Shown in pieces: positions 8,182 to 16,651 of a stretch of DNA of 64,000 nt. Below the pieces are notes generated by a model. That model made no database searches, had not been told where the DNA came from, and was given only the letters and a program-made list of their open reading frames with translations. This DNA comes from CAYRYU01 sp964428355 (GTDB lineage: Bacteria; Muiribacteriota; Ozemobacteria; Ozemobacterales; Ozemobacteraceae): the NCBI GenBank assembly GCA_964428355.1, contig CAYRYU010000011.1, forward strand, positions 1 to 64,000, read 5' to 3'. Each line of letters starts with the position of its first letter. Position 1 is the stretch's first letter. The translations under genes and the position numbers were made by a program.

Positions 8182-9171
8182 TCAGCGTCCCTCCAGTTTC
8201 CGCGTAAGGACCGGAACGACCTCGAACAGATCGCCCACGATGCCGAAATCCGCGACCTTGAAGATCTGGGCATCCGGATCCTGGTTGACGGCAACGATGG
8301 TCTCCGCTGTCTGCATTCCGGCCAGATGCTGGATCGTTCCGGAAACCCCGATTCCGAGGTAGAGACGCGGGGTGACCGTCTTTCCGGACAGGCCGATCTG
8401 GCAGGGGTAGTCGAGCCAGCCCCGGTCGACTACGTCACGGGTTCCGCCCAGAGCGGCATCGAGAGATGTCGCAAGCTTTCTGGCGAGAGCCACGTTATCC
8501 CCCTTCTTGATTCCCCTTCCTATGCAAACTACGCGTGGGGCCTCAGCCAGGGTCGAGCCTTCGGCACCCCTGGAAAACCCGAGCATGCGAACCCTGGACT
8601 TCAAAGCATCCGCGGGAACCGGGATTCTCCGGATTTCGCCCTTTCGTCCGGGAAGACGCTCCGCCGGTCGGGTGCTGTGGGGCCTTACCGTCGCCATCTG
8701 GGGCCTGCTTGTGGGAGTCTTGATCGTGGCCATGATGTTTCCCCCGATGGCGGGACGGGTCTGCAACAGGAGCCCCGAGGAAGGTTCGATATCCAGCTCG
8801 GTGCAGTCGGCCGTCAGTCCGGTTTCCGACTTGATCGCAACATAAGGCATCAGTGTCCGTCCTGTCGAGGAAGCCGCCGCGATGAGGATCTCGGGCCGTT
8901 CGTCACCGATCAGCTTCATGAGGCAAGCCGAATAGGGTTCGGGAAGGAAGTTCTCGAGTTCTGGAGCTTCCATAACCAGAACCCTGTCGGCCCCGCGCTC
9001 GATCGTCTCGAGCAAACAGTCCTCTTCGAGACGATGGCCGAAAATCACTGCGGTGAGAGATGTTCCCCGCTTGTCGGCTAGGAGACGGCCACGGGTCAGC
9101 AACTCGAAAGTCAGGGGAAGGACCTTCCCCCGATGTTGTTCTCCGAAAATCCAGACTCCGTCATGCTTCAT
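8182..9171 (-). CDS. etfA: electron transfer flavoprotein alpha subunit
   Basis: 329 residues. The C-terminal FAD-binding domain is complete: GLSGKTVTPRLYLGIGVSG, IQHLAGM and VNQDPDAQIFKVADFGIVGD. The start MKHDGVWIFGEQ is preferred over an earlier in-frame Met because it aligns with the family N-terminus and overlaps the end of etfB by 11 nt. No N-terminal ferredoxin extension is present, unlike some bifurcating EtfA proteins. With EtfB it forms the FAD heterodimer that exchanges electrons with the adjacent hydroxyacid dehydrogenase. Confidence 0.93.
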   Translation of the reverse strand: MKHDGVWIFGEQHRGKVLPLTFELLTRGRLLADKRGTSLTAVIFGHRLEEDCLLETIERGADRVLVMEAPELENFLPEPYSACLMKLIGDERPEILIAAASSTGRTLMPYVAIKSETGLTADCTELDIEPSSGLLLQTRPAIGGNIMATIKTPTSRPQMATVRPHSTRPAERLPGRKGEIRRIPVPADALKSRVRMLGFSRGAEGSTLAEAPRVVCIGRGIKKGDNVALARKLATSLDAALGGTRDVVDRGWLDYPCQIGLSGKTVTPRLYLGIGVSGTIQHLAGMQTAETIVAVNQDPDAQIFKVADFGIVGDLFEVVPVLTRKLEGR

Positions 9172-10009
9172 GGCCCGACTCCTTGCTTCCGATGCGGGGA
9201 AGGACGTTCGCCCTCTCCAGGAAAACGGCCAACTCATCGACGGCGGCTGCGATCGTGACGGGATCCTTCGCGTGGATGATCGTCGCCTTCCGCGTGATCT
9301 TGGGCCGGAAGATCTTCACGACCCGGGTGGGTGACCCTTCGAGTCCGCGTTGGGCAGGGGGTATTCCGAGGTCGTCGGGACCCCAGACAGGGATCGCCAA
9401 ACCCCGGGCTTTCTGTTTCCCCCGCAAAGTCGGAAGCCGTGGAGCCGCGGCTTCCTTGACCACGGTTATCAACCCTGGAAGGTCCATTTCCAGGCTCTCA
9501 TACCCCTCTTCCACGAGACGCCGGCCACGCAGGCGAGGCGTTCGCCGGGAGCGGGAATCGAGATCGTCCACCCCGGCGACGTAACTGATCAACGGAAGGT
9601 CGAGCCACGCGGCAATTCCCGGGCCCACCTGGCCCGTGTCACCGTCCGTGGCACGTTCTCCGCAAATCACCAGGTCGAAGGGAGCCAGTTTTCTGATGGC
9701 GGCCGCGAGAGCGAGGCTGGTGGCCCAGGTATCTGAACCCGCGAACGCCTTGTGGCTGAGGAGGACCGCTTCGTCGGCTCCCATTGCGGCGGCTTCCCTC
9801 AGGGCTTCCATGGCCTTCGGGGGCCCCATCGAGATGACGGTGACCGTCCCCCCGGTCTTTTCGCGCATCCGGAGTCCAAGCTCGAGCGCGTAGAGATCAA
9901 GTGGGTTGATGATGGCGTCAATTCCATCCCGGACCATAGTCCCGGTGGCCTCGTCCATCTTGACCGCGTTCGTTTCAGGCACCTGTTTGATAGGGATTAT
10001 GTATCTCAT
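9161..10009 (-). CDS. etfB: electron transfer flavoprotein beta subunit
   Basis: 282 residues from MRYIIPIKQVPETNAV, the usual EtfB N-terminus; an upstream in-frame ATG at 10024 would add five residues. The segment GERATDGDTGQVGPGIAAWL carries the DGDT-QVGP motif characteristic of bifurcating-type EtfB, rather than the AMP-binding type of mitochondrial ETF (DDDCNQTG). This suggests a second FAD and electron bifurcation or confurcation. It is the first gene of the three-gene operon. Confidence 0.92.
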   Translation of the reverse strand: MRYIIPIKQVPETNAVKMDEATGTMVRDGIDAIINPLDLYALELGLRMREKTGGTVTVISMGPPKAMEALREAAAMGADEAVLLSHKAFAGSDTWATSLALAAAIRKLAPFDLVICGERATDGDTGQVGPGIAAWLDLPLISYVAGVDDLDSRSRRTPRLRGRRLVEEGYESLEMDLPGLITVVKEAAAPRLPTLRGKQKARGLAIPVWGPDDLGIPPAQRGLEGSPTRVVKIFRPKITRKATIIHAKDPVTIAAAVDELAVFLERANVLPRIGSKESGHEA

Positions 10010-10238
10010 TGCCTGAGCATGCACCAGACAGAAGGAAAATTCAATCCGAAGAAGATTTGGAGGAGCTCCAAAATGACATATTCCGCGGATCGGGGAATCA
10101 TGATTCTCAACTCAACCATCACCAGGCCGGGAGGTTCCGGGGTTCAATCCGAATTCTACGATTATGGAAAATGATGAAACATCAGAGGTAAAATCCAGGT
10201 ATTAGGGATTGAGAGAACGAAAACGAGGGGGTGTTCAG

Positions 10239-10976
10239 ATGGTCTCGTCGGAACGAATTACAAGTCTTGCGTGTAGCGTCCTGATCCTCTTCCTGCTCCT
10301 CTTCCTTCCGTCCACAGGTTTCTCCCAGGTCGTGGCAACGGGAACCGGAATCGCTTCCGGAACCGCCTCAGGAACTGCCTCAGGAACCGCGGTCGCCAGT
10401 GACTCGGAGAAAATAGACAGGGTTATCAGAAAGGGAACTGAGTTCATAAAGGGAATCGTGGGCGGGCTGATGGAGACCCCCCTCAAGGGCTTCATCGAAC
10501 GGATCCTGGGCTTTCTGGACAATTTCCTTCCCGGCGACAAGACCCCGGCGGGGGGAAACATGCTCGACAACGTCCTGAAAAAGGCCGCAGCCTGGCTGAA
10601 ACCGAAGATCGAAGGATGGCTCCAGGGCCCCTTTGGAGCGGGGGTCACGAAGATCCTCGACACGATCGACAAACTGCCCGATCCAGCCGCTCCCCCGACG
10701 GGAACGGCCTCCGGAACGCCTCCTGTGGGTACGGCAAGTGGAACGGCAACTCCGCCGCCGCCCCCCGACGGAACCGCAAGCGGAACAGCCGCTCCTCCGC
10801 CCCCGCCCCCTCCGGGAGGTGTCGCAAGCGGAACCGCAGCTCCTCCGCCGCCACCGCCTCCGGGCGGGACCGCAAGCGGACCGGCTTCCGACCAGATGCC
10901 CCCCCCGGGAACCATTCTTTCCGACCCCATCCCTCCGGGAGATACGAGGGTCCTTCCCCCACCGGATGGGGAGTAA
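10239..10976 (+). CDS. exported Pro/'GTASG'-repeat stalk protein
   Basis: 246 residues from an ATG preceded by GAGGGGG. Signal peptide: SLACSVLILFLLLFLPSTGFS. Mature N-terminus has GTASG tandem units. Residues ~60-145 are an amphipathic helical domain (IRKGTEFIKGIVGGLMETP, LKGFIERILGFLDNFLPG, AAAWLKPKIEGWLQGPFG). The last ~100 residues alternate TASGT units with runs of six to seven prolines, predicting an extended polyproline stalk. GTASG also occurs in the exported protein at 3728-5053. A surface or cell-wall-spanning role is inferred. No homologue is recognised. Confidence 0.75.
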   Translation: MVSSERITSLACSVLILFLLLFLPSTGFSQVVATGTGIASGTASGTASGTAVASDSEKIDRVIRKGTEFIKGIVGGLMETPLKGFIERILGFLDNFLPGDKTPAGGNMLDNVLKKAAAWLKPKIEGWLQGPFGAGVTKILDTIDKLPDPAAPPTGTASGTPPVGTASGTATPPPPPDGTASGTAAPPPPPPPGGVASGTAAPPPPPPPGGTASGPASDQMPPPGTILSDPIPPGDTRVLPPPDGE

Positions 10977-11027
10977 GTTCCCAAGCACTCGAGGCTTTGA
11001 TCTGACCTCTGAATTGAGCCCTGCCGA

Positions 11028-11053
11028 CGGCCGGGACCTTCGGGTTCCGGCCG
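11028..11053 (+). terminator. UUCG-loop hairpin after the stalk-protein gene
   Basis: An 11-bp stem CGGCCGGGACC / GGTTCCGGCCG closes a TTCG tetraloop, 50 nt after the stop codon at 10976. Only a short T-run follows, so it may terminate transcription or protect the 3' end. Confidence 0.5.
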
Positions 11054-11143
11054 CCGCCTTTCCCCAATGATCCCGATTGCATCCACCCCGCTGGAAGGGG
11101 CACCATGGTCGAGCCAGGTTCCGACCGCGGATTTGCGGAAGGG

Positions 11144-11172
11144 TTGACTTCTGGTACTGAAGGTGGCAATAA
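11144..11172 (+). promoter_or_regulatory. promoter ahead of the membrane spermidine-synthase-like gene
   Basis: TTGACT (11144-11149), 17-nt spacer, CAATAA (11167-11172), 70 nt before the GTG start at 11243. Confidence 0.45.
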
Positions 11173-11242
11173 GGAGAGGTTCTAAACCGCCGCCCAAAAA
11201 CCAGCTGGGGCGGGCTGGCCAGTCAGGAGGAACCGACTCTCC

Positions 11243-13690
11243 GTGTCCCAGGGAAGAATCTACACCGCGACGGCAGTCATTTCAGCCGCATCGCTGATGT
11301 TGGAGATCCTTCTGACAAGGATCACGAGCGTTACCGCTTGGTATCACCTTTCTTTCTTCGTCATTTCCCTCGCGATGCTCGGGATGACCGTCGGAGCGAT
11401 GGCGGTTGCCATGAAGCAGAAACTTTTCGAGGAAACCACCCCCGAGCAACTCATGGCAAACGGATGCCGGAACTTCGCCTTAAGCACACCTGTCGTAGTC
11501 GCCATCTCGTTCCACCTCCCCCTGGTCGAGCAGAACTTCGTCACGCCGTTTTCCTCGATGCTGTTCTTCGGAATTCTCCTCGCAGTCCCCTTCTTTTTCA
11601 GCGGCTTCACGCTATCCATCGCGCTCACCCGGGCGGGATTGCATCCCAGTTTTGCCTATGCCGCAGATCTGGTCGGAGCTTCGATCGGATGTGCGTTGGT
11701 GATACCCCTCTTCTGGGTTCTCGATGCCCCGAGCGGGATCCTTTTCGCATCAGCCCTCGGGTTGCTTGCCTGGGGCCTTTTCAGCTGGACGAAATCGGGG
11801 GAAAGGACAGTAGCTTTCGCCCTTTGCGTAACACTGACATGCCTTTCGGTTACCAACGCAAGAATGATCCCTCCTCCGTTCCGGCCTCTTTGGGTCAAAG
11901 GTAACTCGGAAGAGGAGCCCCACTTCCTTTTCTGCGGTTGGAACTCCTTTTCCCGCATCACGGTGGACCCGACCGTCCAGGAGTCCCCAAGTTGCTGGTC
12001 CGTGAGCTTCCTGGCTCCACCGGAGGCAACGGCACCGATTTCCCAGCGGCGTATCAGGATCGACGGCGAAGCCGCCACCTGGATGGCGCAAGACAGCGGT
12101 CTGCTGGAAAAGCACTCCTGGAGCGACTGGGACCTTTGCAGCCTCGGAAACCGGTTCCGCCCGGACGGTTCCGCCCTGATAATCGGTTTCGGAGGAGGAC
12201 GGGACATCATCGCGGCACTGCGGGCTGGAAACCGTCCTGTAGTCGGGCTCGAACTCAATCCACTCATCGTGAACCTTCACACCGACCGGATGAGGGATTT
12301 TTCCCATCTCGCCGATCTTCCACAGGTAGAGCTGGTCTCAGGTGAAGCCAGGTCTTTCCTGACCTGCGACCGGAGAAGGCACAAGGTTATCCTGATGTCC
12401 CTGATCGACACCTGGGCGTCCCAGGGGGCGGGAGCGTTCAGTCTTGCCGAGAATGGGCTCTACACGGCTGAAGCCTGGGATCTCTTCCTCTCCCGACTCG
12501 AACCCGACGGGGTGTTCTCGGTTTCGCGATGGTATTTCCCTCCCTCTCCTCATGAAACTGCCAGAATGATCGGCCTTGCGTGCGAGACCCTGTATCGTCG
12601 CGGAATCCAACGCCCCCGTGACCACATCGCAGTTCTTGGCCACAAGATGGTAGCCACGCTGCTCGTCTCCCCCGCACCTTTTACGGAAAAGGACATTTCC
12701 CGACTCGATGGGGAGGCCAAACGGCTCGGAGCACTCGTTCTCGCACTTCCTGGAAGGGACTCCCCCAACCCGCTCCTTCAGGCAATCCTTTCCTCATCCG
12801 ACCGGGGGGCACTATGGAACCTGACCTCGACACACGAACTGGACCTCTCCCCTCCAACTGATGACCGGCCTTTCTTCTTCAATGTCCTGAGGCCCAGCGG
12901 GTGGTTCAGGAACCGGAACTCCCTGAACCAGATGGACTATCATTTCCTGGCCAACCACGAGGCGACGCAGACCCTTCTTTACTCTCTTGCGGTAAGCCTG
13001 ATCCTGACGGTCGTGCTCATCGGGATTCCCCTTCTCAGGCTCAAATCGGATCTTGGCACCTGGCCGACAACGGCACTCGGGATGTCGTCCCTTTTCTTCG
13101 CCCTGATCGGAGCCGGGTTCATGTTCATCGAGATCGGTCTCCTTTCCCGGCTTAACGTTTTCCTGGGGAATCCCACTTTGAGCCTGGTCATTCTTCTGGG
13201 GGGTCTGATCTGCTCAGCCGGGATCGGGAGCTTCCTGTCCGCGCGGTTCAAGGTTCCGGACGGAAAGTGGTCGAGGTTGTTTCCACTCATTCCCGCCCTC
13301 CTGTCCGCCTTGGCAGGTGGAGCGTCCGGCCCCATTCAGACACATTTTTCGGGGGCACCCCTCGAAACCCGGGTGGCGATTGCCCTGATTCTGGTGGTTC
13401 TTCCAGCCCTCGGGATGGGAATCTGTTTTCCCATGGGCCTTCGGCTCGTTTCATCCCTCCGCGAGCGGCTCGAGAAAGCGATTGACCTGGGCCCCTGGCT
13501 TTGGGGAATCAACGGAGCTTGCGGAGTATGCGCCAGTTCCCTCGCACTGGCATGTTCCATGGTATGGGGCATTTCCGCCACCCTGGCGATCGGGTCGGCA
13601 GCCTATCTTCTGCTGCTTCCCTGCACCTTTTATCTGGGGGGAAAGACCGAAACCGGAATCCTGGAAAACGGTTCCCCGAAGGGGACCTGA
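11243..13690 (+). CDS. polytopic membrane protein with spermidine-synthase-like domain
   Basis: 815 residues, GTG start behind AGGAGG (11225-11230). About six hydrophobic helices occupy residues 1-195. A Rossmann methyltransferase-type domain follows (~305-450: SALIIGFGGGRDIIAALRAG, VVGLELNPLIVN, LIDTWASQGAGAF). More membrane helices fill residues ~565-800. This is the architecture of the 'fused MFS/spermidine synthase' family. The glycine loop and the acidic residue of VGLELN fit nucleotide or dcSAM binding, but the canonical aspartate pair of true spermidine synthases is not evident. An aminopropyl or other transfer to a membrane-associated substrate is inferred only. Confidence 0.75.
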   Translation: MSQGRIYTATAVISAASLMLEILLTRITSVTAWYHLSFFVISLAMLGMTVGAMAVAMKQKLFEETTPEQLMANGCRNFALSTPVVVAISFHLPLVEQNFVTPFSSMLFFGILLAVPFFFSGFTLSIALTRAGLHPSFAYAADLVGASIGCALVIPLFWVLDAPSGILFASALGLLAWGLFSWTKSGERTVAFALCVTLTCLSVTNARMIPPPFRPLWVKGNSEEEPHFLFCGWNSFSRITVDPTVQESPSCWSVSFLAPPEATAPISQRRIRIDGEAATWMAQDSGLLEKHSWSDWDLCSLGNRFRPDGSALIIGFGGGRDIIAALRAGNRPVVGLELNPLIVNLHTDRMRDFSHLADLPQVELVSGEARSFLTCDRRRHKVILMSLIDTWASQGAGAFSLAENGLYTAEAWDLFLSRLEPDGVFSVSRWYFPPSPHETARMIGLACETLYRRGIQRPRDHIAVLGHKMVATLLVSPAPFTEKDISRLDGEAKRLGALVLALPGRDSPNPLLQAILSSSDRGALWNLTSTHELDLSPPTDDRPFFFNVLRPSGWFRNRNSLNQMDYHFLANHEATQTLLYSLAVSLILTVVLIGIPLLRLKSDLGTWPTTALGMSSLFFALIGAGFMFIEIGLLSRLNVFLGNPTLSLVILLGGLICSAGIGSFLSARFKVPDGKWSRLFPLIPALLSALAGGASGPIQTHFSGAPLETRVAIALILVVLPALGMGICFPMGLRLVSSLRERLEKAIDLGPWLWGINGACGVCASSLALACSMVWGISATLAIGSAAYLLLLPCTFYLGGKTETGILENGSPKGT

Positions 13691-13739
13691 TACCCTCCTG
13701 CGACCGCAGGATATCACCAGGGAACTGACCCGAGGGGGA

Positions 13740-13768
13740 TTGACCAGTCCGTCACAAATGGGTATACT
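13740..13768 (+). promoter_or_regulatory. sigma-70-type promoter of the saccharopine operon
   Basis: TTGACC (13740-13745), 17-nt spacer, TATACT (13763-13768), 61 nt before the ATG at 13830. Confidence 0.65.
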
Positions 13769-13829
13769 TCCCTCGCCCCTTCAAAATGCAGCACTTCGGG
13801 CAATTTCAGACAGGGCCTGGAGGAAAAGA

Positions 13830-15134
13830 ATGATCAAGAAAATAGGCATTCGACGAGAGGAAAAGAACCGCTGGGAGAGGCGGGTTCCCCTTACACCCGA
13901 ACATATCAGGGACTTGACCGGGAAGAGCGGATTCGAGTTCGTTGTCCAACCATTTCCCAAGAGAGCATTCCCTGACGAGGCTTATTCCGCCTCGGGAGCC
14001 AAAGTTGCAGAAGAGATCAAAGATTGCGACCTTGTGATGGGGGTCAAGGAAATCCCGATCCCGGTCTTCCGGAAGAACGGGATGTACATGTTCTTTTCCC
14101 ACACCATCAAGGGACAGCCGCACAACATGGCGATGTTGAGGAAACTTCGCGAACTGAAGTGCACCCTGATCGATTACGAGCGGATCGTCGATTCCAAGGG
14201 ACGGAGGCTCGTTTTCTTCGGCCGGTATGCAGGTCTTGCGGGAATGATCGACACCCTTTGGGCTTTGGGTCAGCGCCTGTCGAAAGAAGGGATGGAAACC
14301 CCCTTCAAACAGGTGAAGATGACCTACGAATACCGCGATCTCGCTGAAGCCAAAGACGCGATCGGCAAGATCGGAAGGGAGATCGAGGCGAAAGGCCTGC
14401 CGAAAGCGATCCTTCCCTTGGTGATCGGCTTCACGGGCTATGGGAACGTGTCCCGAGGCGCCCAGGAGATTTTCGATCTGCTCCCGCACAAAGTCGTCAA
14501 TCCCGAAGATCTCGCCAAGGTTAAGACCCCGGAAGAGAACACTTTGTACAAGACGGTTTTTCACGAAGAACACACGGTCCGGCCGAAGGACCCAAGTGCA
14601 ACCTTTGACCAGACCGAGTTTTTCAGCCACCCCGAACGTTACTGCAGCACGTTCCGCTCGCACGTGGACCACCTGAGCGTACTTGTCAACTGCATCTTCT
14701 GGTCCCCCGATTCCCCCCGCCTCATCTCGAAGGCCCAGGCCGCCCAAATCTGGGGCGCGGGAAAGACCCCCAAGCTGAAGGTGGTGGGGGACATCTCGTG
14801 CGACATTCTTGGCGGAATCGAGTTCACCGTCAAAGACACCCAACCCGACTTCCCCGTTTTCGTCTACGATCCTTCGAAGGATGAAGCGACGATGGGGGTC
14901 GAGGGAAGAGGCCCGGTCGTGATGGCGGTGGACAACCTTCCCTGTGAACTTCCGGCGGAAGCCTCCCAGGAGTTTTCGACCGCACTCATACCCTTCATGC
15001 CGAGCTTGCGGGCAATTCGAAGGGATGTTCCCCTTGAAGACAGCGGCCTTCCCGACTCGCTCAAACGAGGCGTTTTACTCTGGAATGGGGAGTTCCCCGC
15101 GGAGTACGCGTTCATGAAGAAGTTCCTGGAATGA
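13830..15134 (+). CDS. lysine-2-oxoglutarate reductase (saccharopine-forming) domain protein
   Basis: 434 residues from an ATG preceded by GGAGGAAAAGA. It aligns with the N-terminal half of eukaryotic AASS/LKR: IGIRREEKNRWERRVPLTPE at the start, FFSHTIKGQPHNMAML, YERIVD...RLVFFGRYAG, and the nucleotide-binding segment VIGFTGYGNVSRGAQEIFDL. It condenses lysine with 2-oxoglutarate to saccharopine (or the reverse). The saccharopine dehydrogenase partner follows after 77 nt, so the pair forms a split version of the fused animal/plant enzyme. Lysine degradation is the likelier direction, since no other lysine-biosynthetic gene is nearby. Confidence 0.85.
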   Translation: MIKKIGIRREEKNRWERRVPLTPEHIRDLTGKSGFEFVVQPFPKRAFPDEAYSASGAKVAEEIKDCDLVMGVKEIPIPVFRKNGMYMFFSHTIKGQPHNMAMLRKLRELKCTLIDYERIVDSKGRRLVFFGRYAGLAGMIDTLWALGQRLSKEGMETPFKQVKMTYEYRDLAEAKDAIGKIGREIEAKGLPKAILPLVIGFTGYGNVSRGAQEIFDLLPHKVVNPEDLAKVKTPEENTLYKTVFHEEHTVRPKDPSATFDQTEFFSHPERYCSTFRSHVDHLSVLVNCIFWSPDSPRLISKAQAAQIWGAGKTPKLKVVGDISCDILGGIEFTVKDTQPDFPVFVYDPSKDEATMGVEGRGPVVMAVDNLPCELPAEASQEFSTALIPFMPSLRAIRRDVPLEDSGLPDSLKRGVLLWNGEFPAEYAFMKKFLE

Positions 15135-15211
15135 TCCAGTCATTACACGGCCCTCGTCTGGGCTGAAGTCTCGGGAAATTCCATCCCGTCAACTGAAAGG
15201 AGCCTACAAAG

Positions 15212-16540
15212 GTGGGAAAGAAAGTTCTGGTTCTTGGTGCGGGCCTCGTCGCCAGGCCCCTCGTTCATTACCTCCTCGAAAAGACCGATCACGAAGTCAT
15301 CTGTGCAAGCCGCACGGTTTCGAAGGCTGAAGAGCTGGTCAAGGGTTTCAAGCGCGGTTCCGCCAAAGCCCTGAACGTCACGGACGGGCCTTCCCTCGAT
15401 GCCCTGATCAAGAACTGTGACGTGGCGATCAGCCTGGTTCCATACACCCATCACGTGACCATCGCCGAGCTTTGTATCAAGCACCGGAAGCACATGGTCA
15501 CCACCAGCTATGTCAGTGACGCGATGAAGGCACTGGACGGGCGCGCGAAGGAAGCGGGGATCCTGATCCTGAACGAGATCGGCCTCGATCCCGGAATCGA
15601 TCACATGTCCGCGATGCGGATCATCGACCACGTAACCAAGAGCGGGGGAAAGGTCACATCCTTCCGGTCGTTCTGCGGTGGCCTTCCCGCCCCCGAGGCC
15701 AACGACAATCCAATGGGTTACAAATTCAGCTGGAGCCCCCGCGGGGTGCTCATGGCGGGTCGGAATGCGGCCAAGTATCTCGACAAAGGCAAAACCATCG
15801 ATATCCCCGGCCCTGAGCTTTTCAAGAACAACTGGGCGCAGAAGGTTCCCGACCAGGGGACTTTCGAGGCCTATCCCAACCGGAACTCGCTTCCCTACAT
15901 CGACCTCTACGGGTTGAAGGACGCGAAGACGATGTTCAGGGGAACCCTCCGGTACCCCGGCTGGTGCAAGTTCTGGTATCAGATGGCCCACATCGGCTGG
16001 CTGGTCGACACCGCGAGGACCGACCTGGAAGGCAAGACGTGGAGCCAGGTCATGAGATTGCTCGTTCCCGGAAAGGGCGATCTGAAAGCCGACATCTGCG
16101 CCGCCTGGGAGGTCAAACCGGACTCCGACGAGATCAAGCGTCTCGAGTGGCTGGGCCTTTTGGGGAACGAAAAGATCCCCAGCGGAATCAACAACCTTCT
16201 CGACGTCCTTTGCGCCCACCTGCAAAAGAAGCTCGAGTTCAAGCCCCGTGAAAGGGACATGATCGTGCTCTACCACGAGTTCATCGGAACCTACATGAAC
16301 AAGACGGAGCACATCACCTCCACCCTCGTGGATTTCGGAATCCCCGACGGCGACTCCGCGATGAGCCGCACGGTCAGTCTGCCCGCCGCGATCGCCACCC
16401 GCTACATCCTCGACGGAAAGTTCGCAAACCTCACGGGAGTCCACATCCCCGTCCTCCCCGAGATCTACAACCCCGTGCTCGACGAACTCGAGACACTGAA
16501 GATCAAGTGCGTCGAAAAGTTCGAGATCGCCAAATCCTGA
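15212..16540 (+). CDS. saccharopine dehydrogenase (glutamate-forming type)
   Basis: 442 residues, GTG start behind AAAGGAG (15196-15202). N-terminal Rossmann motif VLVLGAGLVARPLVHYL, then NCDVAISLVPYTHH and NEIGLDPGIDHMSAM, which are conserved in the LYS9/AASS C-terminal family. FCGGLPAPEANDNPMGYKFS and SPRGVLMAG are the expected substrate-domain signatures. It oxidises saccharopine to glutamate and aminoadipate semialdehyde. No semialdehyde dehydrogenase is in this window. Confidence 0.92.
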   Translation: MGKKVLVLGAGLVARPLVHYLLEKTDHEVICASRTVSKAEELVKGFKRGSAKALNVTDGPSLDALIKNCDVAISLVPYTHHVTIAELCIKHRKHMVTTSYVSDAMKALDGRAKEAGILILNEIGLDPGIDHMSAMRIIDHVTKSGGKVTSFRSFCGGLPAPEANDNPMGYKFSWSPRGVLMAGRNAAKYLDKGKTIDIPGPELFKNNWAQKVPDQGTFEAYPNRNSLPYIDLYGLKDAKTMFRGTLRYPGWCKFWYQMAHIGWLVDTARTDLEGKTWSQVMRLLVPGKGDLKADICAAWEVKPDSDEIKRLEWLGLLGNEKIPSGINNLLDVLCAHLQKKLEFKPRERDMIVLYHEFIGTYMNKTEHITSTLVDFGIPDGDSAMSRTVSLPAAIATRYILDGKFANLTGVHIPVLPEIYNPVLDELETLKIKCVEKFEIAKS

Positions 16541-16555
16541 CCGGAGACGGAAAAA

Positions 16556-16640
16556 GGTAGCCACAGAGGCCGCAGAGGCACAGAGTTTTTTCGTGATCCT
16601 CATTACGAATGGCTCTGTGCCTCGGTGTCTCCGTGGCTAT
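16556..16640. repeat. long imperfect inverted repeat ('ccacagag' type)
   Basis: Left arm about 16557-16585 and right arm about 16611-16639 are complementary over roughly 80 percent, with 11 bp perfect next to the loop (GGCACAGAG-containing / CTCTGTGCC-containing). The loop is T-rich and AT-rich relative to the surroundings. This type of repeat is widespread in environmental genomes. It ends about 12 nt before the neuC start and could influence its expression. Confidence 0.8.
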
Positions 16641-16651
16641 CCGAAAGCGAA

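Noticed and set aside
13696..13711. TCCTGC...GCAGGA hairpin after 13690
   Set aside because: Six-bp stem with no T-run; not distinct from chance.
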